The notes beneath the pieces are model-generated. The model did not search any database. It was not told the origin of the DNA and worked only from the letters and a program-made list of their open reading frames with translations. The position numbers and the translations under genes are program-made. A DNA stretch of 64,000 bases, taken from assembly GCA_946800325.1 (NCBI GenBank), contig OX326959.1, forward strand, positions 48,862,784-48,926,783, written 5' to 3'. Source of the stretch: Luzula sylvatica. Its lineage: Eukaryota; Streptophyta; Magnoliopsida; Poales; Juncaceae. Positions 9,791 to 22,334 of this stretch are shown here, piece by piece (position 1 is the stretch's first letter; every line of letters starts with the position of its first letter).

Positions 9791-12410
9791 TTCAATCACG
9801 AAGTTTTTTGAGAAAAACATGAAAAATGAAGTATTTTGCTCATTTTAGAGAACTATTTTGGACTCTTTTAGAAAAAATGATAATTGATATTTTTGAAGGT
9901 GTTAGACTTCAGATTTTGATTTTTTGCAAAAAATTGGAAAAATATAAATTTGTATGTGTTAGTCTTCAATCACGGAATTTTTTAAGAAAAACATGAAAAA
10001 TGAAGTATTTTGCTCATTTTAGAGAACTATTTTGGTCTTTTTTACAAAAAATGATAATTGATATTTTTGAAGGTGTTAGACTTCAGTTTTTGATTTTTTG
10101 CAAAAAATTGGAAAAATTGAAATTTGTATGTGTTAGTCTTCAATCACGGAATTTTTTGAGAAAATCATGAAAAATGAAGTATTTTGCTCATTTTAGAGAA
10201 CTATTTTGGTCTTTTTTTAGAAAAAATTATAATTGATATTTTTGAAGGTGTTACACTTCAGTTTATTATTTTATGCAAAAAATAGGAAAAATAGAAATTT
10301 GTATGTGTTAGTCTTCAATCACGGAATTTTTTAAGAAAAACATGAAAAATGAGGTATTTTGCTCATTTTAAAGAACTATTTTGGTCTTTTTTAGAAAAAA
10401 TGATAATTGATATTTTTGAAAGTGTTAGATTTCAGTTTTTGATTTTTTGCAAAAAATAGGAAAAATAGAAATTTGTATGTGTTAGTCTTCAATCACGATG
10501 TTTTTTGAGAAAAACATGAAAAATGAAGTATTTTGCTCATTTTAGAGAACTATTTTGGACTATTTTAGAAAAAATGATAATTGATATTTTTGAAGGTGTT
10601 AGACATCAGTTTTTAATTTTTTGCAAAAAATTGGAAAAATTGAAATTTGTATGTGTTAGTCTTCAATCACGGAGTTTTTTGAGAAAAACATGAAAAATGA
10701 AGTATATTGCTCATTTTAGAGAACTATTTTGGTCTTTTTTAGAAAAAATGATAATTTATATTTTTTAAGGTGTTAGACTTCAGTTTTTTATTTTTTGCAA
10801 AAAATTGGAAAAATTGAAATTATTATGTGTTAGTCTTCAATCACGGAATTTTTTGAGAAAATCATGAAAAATGAAGTATTTTGCTCATTTTAGAGAACTA
10901 TTTTGGTCTTTTTTAGAAAAATGATAATTGATATTTTTGAAGGTGTTAGACTTCAGTACTTGATTTTTTGCAAAAAATTGGAAAAATTGAAATTTGTATG
11001 TGTTAGTCTTCAATCACGGAATTTTTTGAGAAAATCATGAAAAACGAAGTATTTTGCCCATTTTAGAGAACTATTTTGGTCTTTTTAAGAAAAAATGATA
11101 ATTGATATTTTTGAAGGTGTTAGACTTCTGTTTTTGATTTTTTGCAAAAAATAGGAAAAATATATATTTGTATGTGTTAGTCTTCAATCACGAAGTTTTT
11201 TGAGAAATACATGAAAAATGAAGTATTTTGTTCATTTTAGAGAACTATTTTGGACCCTTTTGGAAAAAAAGATAATTGATATTTTTGAAGGTGTTAGACT
11301 TCAGTTTTTTATTTTTTGCAAAAAATAGGAAAAATAGAAATTTGTATGTGTTAGTCTTCAATCACGATGTTTTTTGAGAAAAACATGAAAAATGAAGTAT
11401 TTTGCTCATTTTAGAGAACTATTTTGGACTCTTTTAGAAAAAATGATAATTGATATTTTTGAAGGTGTTAGACTTCAGTTTTTGATTTTTTGCAAAAAAT
11501 TGGAAAAGTATAAATTTGTATGTGTTAGTCTTCAATCACGGAATTTTTTAAGAAAAACATGAAAAATGAGGTATTTTGCTCATTTTAAAGAACTATTTTG
11601 GTCTTTTTTAGAAAAAATGATAATTGATATTTTTGTAGGTGTTAGACATCAGTTTTTAATTTTTTGCAAAAAATTGGAAAAATAGGAATTTGTATGTGTT
11701 AGTCTTCAATCATGGAATTTTTTGAGAAAAGCATGAAAAATGAAGTGTTTTGCTCATTTTAGAGAACTATTTTGGTCTTTTTTAGAAAAAAATATAATTG
11801 ATATTTTTGAAGGTGTTAGACTTCAGTTTTTGATTTTTTGCAAAAAATTGGAAAAATTGAAATTTGTATATGTTAGTCTTCAATCACGGAATTTTTTGAG
11901 AAAATCATGAAAAATGAAGTATTTTTCTCATTTTAGAGAACTATTTTGGTCTTTTTTAGAAAAAATGATAATTGATATTTTTGAAGGTGTTAGACTTCAG
12001 TTTATGATTTTATGCAAAAAATAGGAAAAATAGAAATTTGTCTGTGTTAGTCTTCAATCACGGAATTTTTTAAGAAAAACATGAAAAATGAGGTATTTTG
12101 CTCATTTTAAAGAACTATTTTGGTCTTTTTTAGAAAAAATGATAATTGATATTTTTGAAGGTGTTAGACATCAGTTTTTAATTTTTTGCAAAAAATTGGA
12201 AAAATAGGAATTTGTATGTGTTAGTCTTCAATCATGGAATTTTTTGAGAAAAGCATGAAAAATGAAGTATTTTGCTCATTTTAGAGAACTATTTTGGTCT
12301 TTTTTAGAAAAAATTATAATTCATATTTTTCAAGGTGCTAGACTTCAGTTTTTGAATTTTTGCAAAAAATAGGAAAAATAGAAATTTGTATGTGTTAGTC
12401 TTCAATCTCG
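9791..12410 (+). repeat. Domain 2 rearranged stretch
   Basis: About fifteen monomers belong to the same variant pool as copies a and b, but in a different order. The segment from about 11120 to 12080 echoes about 6600-7370. For example, the TTTTTGTAGGTG marker at about 6926 recurs 4705 bp later (about 27 monomers), with an extra CACGATG monomer inserted. Short partial restarts of the TTTAAAG then ACATCAG order occur near 10340, 12080 and 12410. Confidence 0.6.
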
Positions 12411-14824
12411 AAGTTTTTTGAGAAAAACATGAAAAATGAAGTATTTTGCTCATTTTAGAGAACTATTTTGGACTATTTTAGAAAAAATGATAATTGATAT
12501 TTTTGAAGGTGTTAGACATCAGTTTTTAATTTTTTGCAAAAAATTGGAAAAATAGGAATTTGTATGTGTTAGGCTTCAATCATGGAATTTTTTGAGAAAA
12601 GCATGAAAAATGAAGTATTTTGCTCATTTTAGAGAACTATTTTGGTCTTTTTTAGAAAAAATTATAATTGATATTTTTGAAGGTGTTAGACTTCAGTTTT
12701 TGATTTTTTGCAAAAAATTGGAAATATTGAAATTTGTATGTGTTAGTCTTCAATCACGGAATTTTTTGAGAAAATCATGAAAAATGAAGTATTTTGCTAA
12801 TTTTAGAGAACTATTTTGGACTCTTTCAGAAAAAATGATAACTGATATTTTTGAAGGTGTTAGACTACAGTTTTTGATTTTTTGCAAAAAATAGGAAAAA
12901 TAGAAATTTGTATATGTGTTAGTCTTCAATCACGGAGTTTTTTGAGAAAAACATGAAAAATGAAGTATTTTGCTAATTTTAAAGAACTATTTTGGTCTTT
13001 TTTTGAAAAAATGATAATTGATATTTTCTAAGGTGTTAGACTTCAGTTTTTTATTTTTTGCAAAAAATTGGAAAAATTGAAATTATTATGTGTTAGTCTT
13101 CAATCACGGAATTTTTTGAGAAAATCAAGAAAAATGAAGTATTTTGCTCATTTTAGAGAACTATTTTGGTATTTTTTAGAAAAAAATGATAATTGATATT
13201 TTTGAAGGTGTTAGACTTCAGTTTTTTATTTTATGCAAAAAATAGGAAAAATTGAAATTTGTATGTGTTAGTCTTCAATCCAGGAGTTTTTTGAGAAAAA
13301 CATGAAAAATGAAGTATTTTGCTCATTTTAGAGAACTATTTTGGTCATTTTTAGAAAAAATGATAATTGATATTTTTGAAGGTGTTAGACTTCATTTTTT
13401 GATTTTTTGCAAAAAATAGGAAAAATAGAAATTTGTATGTGTTAGTCTTCAATCACGAAGTTTATTGAGAAAAACATGAAAAATGAAGTATTTTGGTCAT
13501 TTTAGAGAACTGTTTTGGACTCTTTTAGAAAAAATGATAATTGATATTTTTGAAGGTGTTAGACTTCAGTTTTTTATTTTTTGCAAAAAATTGGAAAAAT
13601 TGAAATTTGTATGTGTTAGTCTTCAATCACGGAGTTTTTTGAGAAAAACATGAAAAATGAAGTATTTTGCTCATTTTAGATAACTATTTTGGTCTTTTTG
13701 AGAAAGAATGATAATTGATATTTTTGAAGGTGTGTTAGACTTCAGTTTTTGAATTTTTGCAAAAAATAGGAAAAATAGAAATTTGTATGTGTTAGTCTTC
13801 AATCACGAATATTTTTTGAGAAAAACATGAAAAATGAAGTATTTTGCTCATTTCAGAGAACTATTTTGGGCCCTTTTAGAAAAAATGATAATTTATATTT
13901 TTGAAGGTGTTAGACTTCAGTGTTTGATTTTTTGCAAAAAATTGGAAAAATTGAAATTTGTATGTGTTAGTCTTCAATCACGGAGTTTTTTGAGAAAAAC
14001 ATGAAAAATGAAGTATTTTGCGCATTTTTGAGAACTATTTTGGTCTTTTTTAGAAAAAATGATAATTGATATTTTTGAAGGTGTTAGACTTCAGTTTTTG
14101 ATTTTATGCAAAAAATAGGAAATATAGAAATTTGTATGTGTTAGTCTTCAATCACGGAGTTTTTTGAGAAAAACATGAAAAATGAAGTATTTTGCTAATT
14201 TTAGAGAACTATTTTGGTCTTTTTTTGAAAAAATGATAATTGATATTTTTTAAGGTGTTAGACTTCAGTTTTTGATTTTTTTCAAAAAATTGGAAAAATT
14301 GAAATTATTATGTGTTAGTCTTCAATCACGGAATTTTTTCAGAAAATCATGAAAAATGAAGTATTTTGCATATTTTAGAGAACTATTTTGGTCTTTTTTA
14401 GAAAAATGATAATTGATATTTTTGAAGGTGTCAGACTTCAGTTTTTGATTTTATGCAAAAAATAGGAAAAATAGAAATTTGTATGTGTTAGTCTTCAATC
14501 ACGGAATTTTTTCAGAAAAACATGAAAAATGAAGTATTTTGCTCATTTTAGAGAACTATTTTGTTCTTTTTTAGAAAAAATGATAATTGATATTTTTGAA
14601 GGTGTTAGACTTCTGTATTTAATTTTTTGCAAAAAATTGGAAAAATTGAAATTTGTATGTGTTAGTCTTCAATCACGGAATTTTTTGAGAAAATCATGAA
14701 AAATGAAGTAATTTGCTCATTTTAGAGAACTATTTTGGTCTTTTTTAGAAAAAATTATAATTGATATTTTTGAAGGTGTTAGACTTCAGTTTTTGAATTT
14801 TTGCAAAAAATAGGAAAAATAGAA
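12411..14824 (+). repeat. Domain 2 HOR copy c (partial)
   Basis: It repeats the order of copies a and b through AACTGATATT (~12840), AATCCAGGAG (~13278), AAGTTTATTGAG (~13455) and GTGTGTTAGAC (~13730). Unlike copy b it keeps the GCTAATTTT and GAAATTATTATGTG monomers (~14190-14310). It ends with a TTTGTTCTTTT then ACTTCTGTATTTAAT pair that recurs in domains 3 and 4. Confidence 0.65.
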
Positions 14825-17800
14825 ATTTGTATGTGTTAGTCTTCAATCACGAAGTTTTTTGAGAAAAACATGAAAAATGAAGTATTTTGCTCATTTTAGA
14901 GAACTATTTTGGACTCTTTTAGAAAAAATGATAATTGATATTTTTGAAGGTGTGAGACTTCAGTTTTTGATTTTTTGCAAAAAATTGGAAAAATAGAAAT
15001 TTGTATGTGTTGGTATTCAATCACGGAATTTTTTGAGAAAAACATGAAAAATAAAGTATTTTGCTCATTTTAGAGAACTATTTTGGTCTTTTTCAGAAAA
15101 AAAGATAATTGATATGTTTGAAGGTGTTGGACTTCAGTTTTTGATTTTTTGCAAAAAATAGGAAAAATAGAAATTTGTATGTGTTAGTCTTCAATCACGA
15201 AGTTTTTTGAGAAAAACATGAAAAATGAAGTATTTTGCTCATTTTAGAGAACTATTTTGGACCCTTTTAGAAAAAATGATAATTGATATTTTTGAAGGTG
15301 TGAGACTTCAGTTTTTGATTTTTTGCAAAAAATTGGAAAAATAGAAATTTGTATGTGTTGGTATTCAATCACGGAATTTTTTGAGAAAAACATGAAAAAT
15401 GAAGTATTTTGCTCATTTTAGAGAACTATTTTGGTCTTTTTCAGAAAAAAAGATAATTGATATTTTTGAAGGTATTAGACTTCAGTTTTTGATTTTATGC
15501 AAAAAATAGGAAAAATAAAAATTTGTATGTGTTAGTCTTCAATCACGGAGTTTTTCGAGAAAAACATGAAAAATGATGTATTTTTCTCATTTTAGAGAAC
15601 TATTTTGGTCTTTTTTAGAAAAAATGATAATTGATATTTTTGAAGGTGTTAGACTTCAGTTTTTGATTTTATGCAAAAAATAGGAAATATAGAAATTTGT
15701 ATGTGTTAGTCTTCAATCACGGAGTTTTTTGAGAAAAACATGAAAAATGAAGTATTTTTCTCATTTTAGAGAACTATTTTGGTCTTTTTTAGAAAAAATG
15801 ATAATTGATATTTTTGAAGGTGTTAGACTCCAGTATTTGATTTTTTGCAAAAAATTGGAAAAATTGAAATTTGTATGTGTTAGTCTTCAATCACGGAATT
15901 TTTTGAGAAAATCATGAAAAATGAAGTATTTTGCTCATTTTAGAGAACTATTTTGGTCTTTTTTAGAAAAAATGATAATTGATATTTTTGAAGGTGTTAG
16001 ACTTCAGTTTTTGATTTTATGCAAAAAATAGGAAATATAGAAATTTTTATGTGTTAGTCTTCAATCACGGAGTTTTTTGAGAAAAACATGAAAAATGAAG
16101 TATTTTTCTCATTTTAGAGAACTATTTTGGTCTTTTTTAGAAAAAATGATAATTGATATTTTTGAAGGTGTTAGACTCCAGTATTTGATTTTTTGCAAAA
16201 AATTTGAAAAATTGAAATTTGTATGTGTTAGTCTTCAATCACGGAATTTTTTGAGAAAATCATGAAAAATGAAGTATTTTGCTCATTTTAGAGAACTATT
16301 TTGGTCTTTTTTAGGAAAAATGATAATTGATATTTTTGAAGGTGTTAGACTTCAGTTTTTGATTTTATGCAAAAAATAGGAAATATAGAAATTTGTATGT
16401 GTTAGTCTTCAATCACGGAGTTTTTTGAGAAAAACATGAAAAATGAAGTATTTTGCTCATTTCAGAGAACGATTTCGGTCTGTTTTAGAAAAAATGATAA
16501 TTGATTTTTTGAAGGTGTTAGACTTCAGTTTTTTATTTTTTGCAAAAAATTGGAAAAATAGAAATTTGTATGTGTTAGTCTTCAATCACGAAGTTTTTTG
16601 AGAAAAACATGAAAAATGAAGTATTTTGCTAATTTTAGAGAACTATTTTGGACTCTTTTAGAAAAAATGATAATTGATATTTTTGAAGGTGTTAGACTTC
16701 AGTTTTTTATTTTTTGCAAAAAATTGGAAAAATATAAATTTGTATGTGTTAGTCTTCAATCACGGAATTTTTTAAGAAAATCATGAAAAATGAAGTATTT
16801 TCCTCATTTTAGAGAACTATTTTGGTCTTTTTTACAAAAAATGATAATTGATATTTTTGAAGGTGTTAGACTTCATTTTTTGATTTTTTGCAAAAAATAG
16901 GAAAAATAGAAATTTGTATGTGTTAGTCTTCAATCACGGAATTTTTTGAGAAAATCATGAAAAATGAAGTATTTTGCTCTTTTTAGAGAACTATTTTGGT
17001 CTTTATTAGAAAAAATGATAATTGATATTTTTGAAGGTGTGTTAGACTTCAGTTTTTGAATTTTTGCAAAAAATAGGAAAAATAGAAATTTGTATGAGTT
17101 AGTCTTCAATCACGGAGTTTTTCGAGAAAAACATGAAAAATGATGTATTTTTCTCATTTTAGAGAACTATTTTGGTCTTTATTAGAAAAAATGATAATTG
17201 ATATTTTTGAAGGTGTTAGACTTCAGTTTTTGATTTTTTGCAAAAAATTGGAAAAATAGAAATTTGTATGTGTTGGAATTCAATCACGGAATTTTTTGAG
17301 AAAAACATGAAAAATGAAGTATTTTGCTCATTTTAGAGAACTATTTTGGTCTTTTTTAGAAAAAATGACAAGTGATATTTTTGAAGGTGTTAGACTTCAG
17401 TTTTTTATTTTTTGCAAAAAATAGGAAAAATAGAAATTTGTATGTGTTAGTCTTCAATCACGATGTTTTTTGAGAAAAACATGAATAATGAAGTATTTTG
17501 CTCATTTTAGAGAACTATTTTGGTCTTTTTTAGAAAAAATGATAATTGATATTTTTGAAGGTGTTAGACTTCAGTTTTTGAATTTTTGCCAAAAATAGGA
17601 AAAATATAAATTTGTATGTGTTAGTCTTCAATCACGAAGTTTTTTGAGAAAAACATGAATAATGAAGTATTTTGCTCATTTTAGCGAACTATTTTGGACC
17701 CTTTTGGAAAAAAAGATAATTGATATTTTTGTAGGTGTTAGACTTCAGTTTTTGATTTTTTGCAAAAAATTGGAAAAATAGAAATTTGTATGTGTTAGTT

Positions 17801-18130
17801 TTCAATCACGGAGTTTTTTGAGAAAAACATGAAAAATGAAGTATTTTGCTCATTTTAGAGAACTATTTTGGTCTTTTTTAGAAAAAATGATAATTTATAT
17901 TTTTGAAGGTGTTAGACTTCAGTTTTTGATTTTATGCAAAAAATAGGAAAAATAGAAATTTGTATGTGTTAGTCTTCAATCCCGGAGTTTTTTGAGAAAA
18001 ACATGAAAAATGAAGTATTTTGCTCATTTCAGAGAACGATTTCGGCCTGTTTTAGAAAAAATGATAATTGATTTTTTGAAGGTGTTAGACTTCAGTTTTT
18101 TATTTTTTGCAAAAAATTGGAAAAATAGAA
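14825..18130 (+). repeat. 19-monomer HOR (3306 bp), copy 1
   Basis: It begins at the CACGAAG monomer followed by GTGTGAGACTTC and GTGTTGGTATTC. It includes two further GGTATTC/TTTTTCAG monomers, a set of GGAAATATAG monomers, a TTCGGTCTG monomer with a 1-bp shortened GATTTTTTGAAGG, a GTGTGTTAGAC insertion (~17040) and the CGATG monomer. It carries some private differences from later copies, such as ATAAAGTATT near 15053. Confidence 0.85.
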
Positions 18131-21100
18131 ATTTGTATGTGTTAGTCTTCAATCACGAAGTGTTTTGAGAAAAACATGAAAAATGAAGTATTTTGCTCAT
18201 TTTAGAGAACTATTTTGGACTCTTTTAGAAAAAATGATAATTGATATTTTTGAAGGTGTGAGACTTCAGTTTTTGATTTTTTGCAAAAAATTGGAAAAAT
18301 AGAAATTTGTATGTGTTGGTATTCAATCACGGAATTTTTTGAGAAAAACATGAAAAATGAAGTATTTTGCTCATTTTAGAGAACTATTTTGGTCTTTTTC
18401 AGAAAAAAAGATAATTGATATGTTTGAAGGTGTTGGACTTCAGTTTTTGATTTTTTGCAAAAAATAGGAAAAATAGAAATTTGTATGTGTTAGTCTTCAA
18501 TCACGAAGTTTTTTGAGAAAAACATGAAAAATGAAGTATTTTGCTCATTTTAGAGAACTATTTTGGACTCTTTTAGAAAAAATGATAATTGATATTTTTG
18601 AAGGTGTGAGACTTCAGTTTTTGATTTTTTGCAAAAAATTGGAAAAATAGAAATTTGTATGTGTTGGTATTCAATCACGGAATTTTTTGAGAAAAACATG
18701 AAAAATGAAGTATTTTGCTCATTTTAGAGAACTATTTTGGTCTTTTTCAGAAAAAAAGATAATTGATATTTTTGAAGGTATTAGACTTTAGTTTTTGATT
18801 TTATGCAAAAAATAGGAAAAATAAAAATTTGTATGTGTTAGTCTTCAATCACGGAGTTTTTCGAGAAAAACATGAAAAATGATGTATTTTTCTCATTTTA
18901 GAGAACTATTTTGGTCTTTTTTAGAAAAAATGATAATTGATATTTTTGAAGGTGTTAGACTTCAGTTTTTGATTTTATGCAAAAAATAGGAAATATAGAA
19001 ATTTGTATGTGTTAGTCTTCAATCACGGAGTTTTTTGAGAAAAACATGAAAAATGAAGTATTTTTCTCATTTTAGAGAACTATTTTGGTCTTTTTTAGAA
19101 AAAATGATAATTGATATTTTTGAAGGTGTTAGACTCCAGTATTTGATTTTTTGCAAAAAATTGGAAAAATTGAAATTTGTATGTGTTAGTCTTCAATCAC
19201 GGAATTTTTTGAGAAAATCATGAAAAATGAAGTATTTTGCTCATTTTAGAGAACTATTTTGGTCTTTTTTAGAAAAAATGATAATTGATATTTTTGAAGG
19301 TGTTAGACTTCAGTTTTTGATTTTATGCAAAAAATAGGAAATATAGAAATTTGTATGTGTTAGTCTTCAATCACGGAGTTTTTTGAGAAAAACATGAAAA
19401 ATGAAGTATTTTTCTCATTTTAGAGAACTATTTTGGTCTTTTTTAGAAAAAATGATAATTGATATTTTTGAAGGTGTTAGACTCCAGTATTTGATTTTTT
19501 GCAAAAAATTGGAAAAATTGAAATTTGTATGTGTTAGTCTTCAATCACGGAATTTTTTGAGAAAATCATGAAAAATGAAGTATTTTGCTCATTTTAGAGA
19601 ACTATTTTGGTCTTTTTTAGGAAAAATGATAATTGATATTTTTGAAGGTGTTAGACTTCAGTTTTTGATTTTATGCAAAAAATAGGAAATATAGAAATTT
19701 GTATGTGTTAGTCTTCAATCACGGAGTTTTTTGAGAAAAACATGAAAAATGAAGTATTTTGCTCATTTCAGAGAACGATTTCGGTCTGTTTTAGAAAAAA
19801 TGATAATTGATTTTTTGAAGGTGTTAGACTTCAGTTTTTTATTTTTTGCAAAAAATTGGAAAAATAGAAATTTGTATGTGTTAGTCTTCAATCACGAAGT
19901 TTTTTGAGAAAAACATGAAAAATGAAGTATTTTGCTAATTTTAGAGAACTATTTTGGACTCTTTTAGAAAAAATGATAATTGATATTTTTGAAGGTGTTA
20001 GACTTCAGTTTTTTATTTTTTGCAAAAAATTGGAAAAATATAAATTTGTATGTGTTAGTCTTCAATCACGGAATTTTTTAAGAAAATCATGAAAAATGAA
20101 GTATTTTCCTCATTTTAGAGAACTATTTTGGTCTTTTTTACAAAAAATGATAATTGATATTTTTGAAGGTGTTAGACTTCATTTTTTGATTTTTTGCAAA
20201 AAATAGGAAAAATAGAAATTTGTATGTGTTAGTCTTCAATCACGGAATTTTTTGAGAAAATCATGAAAAATGAAGTATTTTGCTCTTTTTAGAGAACTAT
20301 TTTGGTCTTTATTAGAAAAAATGATAATTGATATTTTTGAAGGTGTGTTAGACTTCAGTTTTTGAATTTTTGCAAAAAATAGGAAAAATAGAAATTTGTA
20401 TGAGTTAGTCTTCAATCACGGAGTTTTTCGAGAAAAACATGAAAAATGATGTATTTTTCTCATTTTAGAGAACTATTTTGGTCTTTATTAGAAAAAATGA
20501 TAATTGATATTTTTGAAGGTGTTAGACTTCAGTTTTTGATTTTTTGCAAAAAATTGGAAAAATAGAAATTTGTATGTGTTGGAATTCAATCACGGAATTT
20601 TTTGAGAAAAACATGAAAAATGAAGTATTTTGCTCATTTTAGAGAACTATTTTGGTCTTTTTTAGAAAAAATGACAAGTGATATTTTTGAAGGTGTTAGA
20701 CTTCAGTTTTTTATTTTTTGCAAAAAATAGGAAAAATAGAAATTTGTATGTGTTAGTCTTCAATCACGATGTTTTTTGAGAAAAACATGAATAATGAAGT
20801 ATTTTGCTCATTTTAGAGAACTATTTTGGTCTTTTTTAGAAAAAATGATAATTGATATTTTTGAAGGTGTTAGACTTCAGTTTTTGAATTTTTGCCAAAA
20901 ATAGGAAAAATAGAAATTTGTATGTGTTAGTCTTCAATCACGAAGTTTTTTGAGAAAAACATGAATAATGAAGTATTTTGCTCATTTTAGCGAACTATTT
21001 TGGACCCTTTTGGAAAAAAAGATAATTGATATTTTTGTAGGTGTTAGACTTCAGTTTTTGATTTTTTGCAAAAAATTGGAAAAATAGAAATTTGTATGTG

Positions 21101-21436
21101 TTAGTTTTCAATCACGGAGTTTTTTGAGAAAAACATGAAAAATGAAGTATTTTGCTCATTTTAGAGAACTATTTTGGTCTTTTTTAGAAAAAATGATAAT
21201 TGATATTTTTGAAGGTGTTAGACTTCAGTTTTTGATTTTATGCAAAAAATAGGAAAAATAGAAATTTGTATGTGTTAGTCTTCAATCCCGGAGTTTTTTG
21301 AGAAAAACATGAAAAATGAAGTATTTTGCTCATTTCAGAGAACGATTTCGGCCTGTTTTAGAAAAAATGATAATTGATTTTTTGAAGGTGTTAGACTTCA
21401 GTTTTTTATTTTTTGCAAAAAATTGGAAAAATAGAA
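18131..21436 (+). repeat. 19-monomer HOR (3306 bp), copy 2
   Basis: It is offset exactly 3306 bp from copy 1 (GTATGTGTTGGTATTC at 15003 and 18309). The -1, +2 and -1 bp indels inside it cancel, giving exactly 19 x 174. It starts with a CGAAGTGTTTTGAG variant that reappears 4175 bp later. Confidence 0.87.
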
Positions 21437-22334
21437 ATTTGTATGTGTTAGTCTTCAATCACGAAGTTTTTTGAGAAAAACATGAAAAATGAAGTATTTT
21501 GCTAATTTTAGAGAACTATTTTGGACTCTTTTAGAAAAAATGATAATTGATATTTTTGAAGGTGTTAGACTTCAGTTTTTTATTTTTTGCAAAAAATTGG
21601 AAAAATATAAATTTGTATGTGTTAGTTTTCAATCACGGAGTTTTTTGAGAAAAACATGAAAAATGAAGTATTTTGCTCATTTTAGAGAACTATTTTGGTC
21701 TTTTTTAGAAAAAATGATAATTGATATTTTTGAAGGTGTTAGACTTCAGTTTTTGAATTTTTGCCAAAAATAGGAAAAATATAAATTTGTATGTGTTAGT
21801 CTTCAATCACGAAGTTTTTTGAGAAAAACATGAATAATGAAGTATTTTGCTCATTTTAGCGAACTATTTTGGACCCTTTTGGAAAAAAAGATAATTGATA
21901 TTTTTGTAGGTGTTAGACTTCAGTTTTTGATTTTTTGCAAAAAATTGGAAAAATAGAAATTTGTATGTGTTAGTTTTCAATCACGGAGTTTTTTGAGAAA
22001 AACATGAAAAATGAAGTATTTTGCTCATTTTAGAGAACTATTTTGGTCTTTTTTAGAAAAAATGATAATTGATATTTTTGAAGGTGTTAGACTTCAGTTT
22101 TTGATTTTATGCAAAAAATAGGAAAAATAGAAATTTGTATGTGTTAGTCTTCAATCCCGGAGTTTTTTGAGAAAAACATGAAAAATGAAGTATTTTGCTC
22201 ATTTCAGAGAACGATTTCGGCCTGTTTTAGAAAAAATGATAATTGATTTTTTGAAGGTGTTAGACTTCAGTTTTTTATTTTTTGCAAAAAATTGGAAAAA
22301 TAGAAATTTGTATGTGTTAGTCTTCAATCACGAA
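20805..22334 (+). repeat. Local partial duplication at 869-bp offset
   Basis: About four monomers (20805-21465) are repeated at 21674-22334 with an offset of 869 bp (five monomers minus 1 bp). Examples are CGAACTATTT at 20991 and 21860, and GTATGTGTTAGTTTTC at 21094 and 21963. This insertion turns the 3306-bp period into 4175 bp (3306+869). The same structure reappears 10271 bp downstream, at about 31076-32605, so it predates the superunit duplication. Confidence 0.82.

Larger units (their letters stand above)
3656..14824 (+). repeat. HOR domain 2: diverged ~3.3-kb HOR with monomer gains and losses
   Basis: Diagnostic monomers recur in the same order in two main copies offset by about 3312 bp (19 monomers plus small indels), from about 4030 and about 7330. 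The order includes TTTAAAGAAC, ACATCAGTTTTTAATT, GAGAAAAGCATG, CTCTTTCAG/AACTGATATT, GATATTTTAGAAGG, AATCCAGGAG, AAGTTTATTGAG and a GTGTGTTAGAC insertion. Around 6120-6475 two monomers are present in the first copy but absent at the matching place near 9430. A third, incomplete copy starts near 12410. Copies differ at many sites, so this domain is older or less homogenised than domain 1 or 3. Boundaries are approximate. Confidence 0.8.

Noticed and set aside
15553..15569. Partial match to the CENP-B box (TTCG....A..C..G) in TTTTTCGAGAAAAACATGA monomers
   Set aside because: Seven of nine core bases fit, but the essential CGGG reads CATG, and it occurs only in a subset of monomers. Chance similarity in AT-rich DNA is the simpler explanation.
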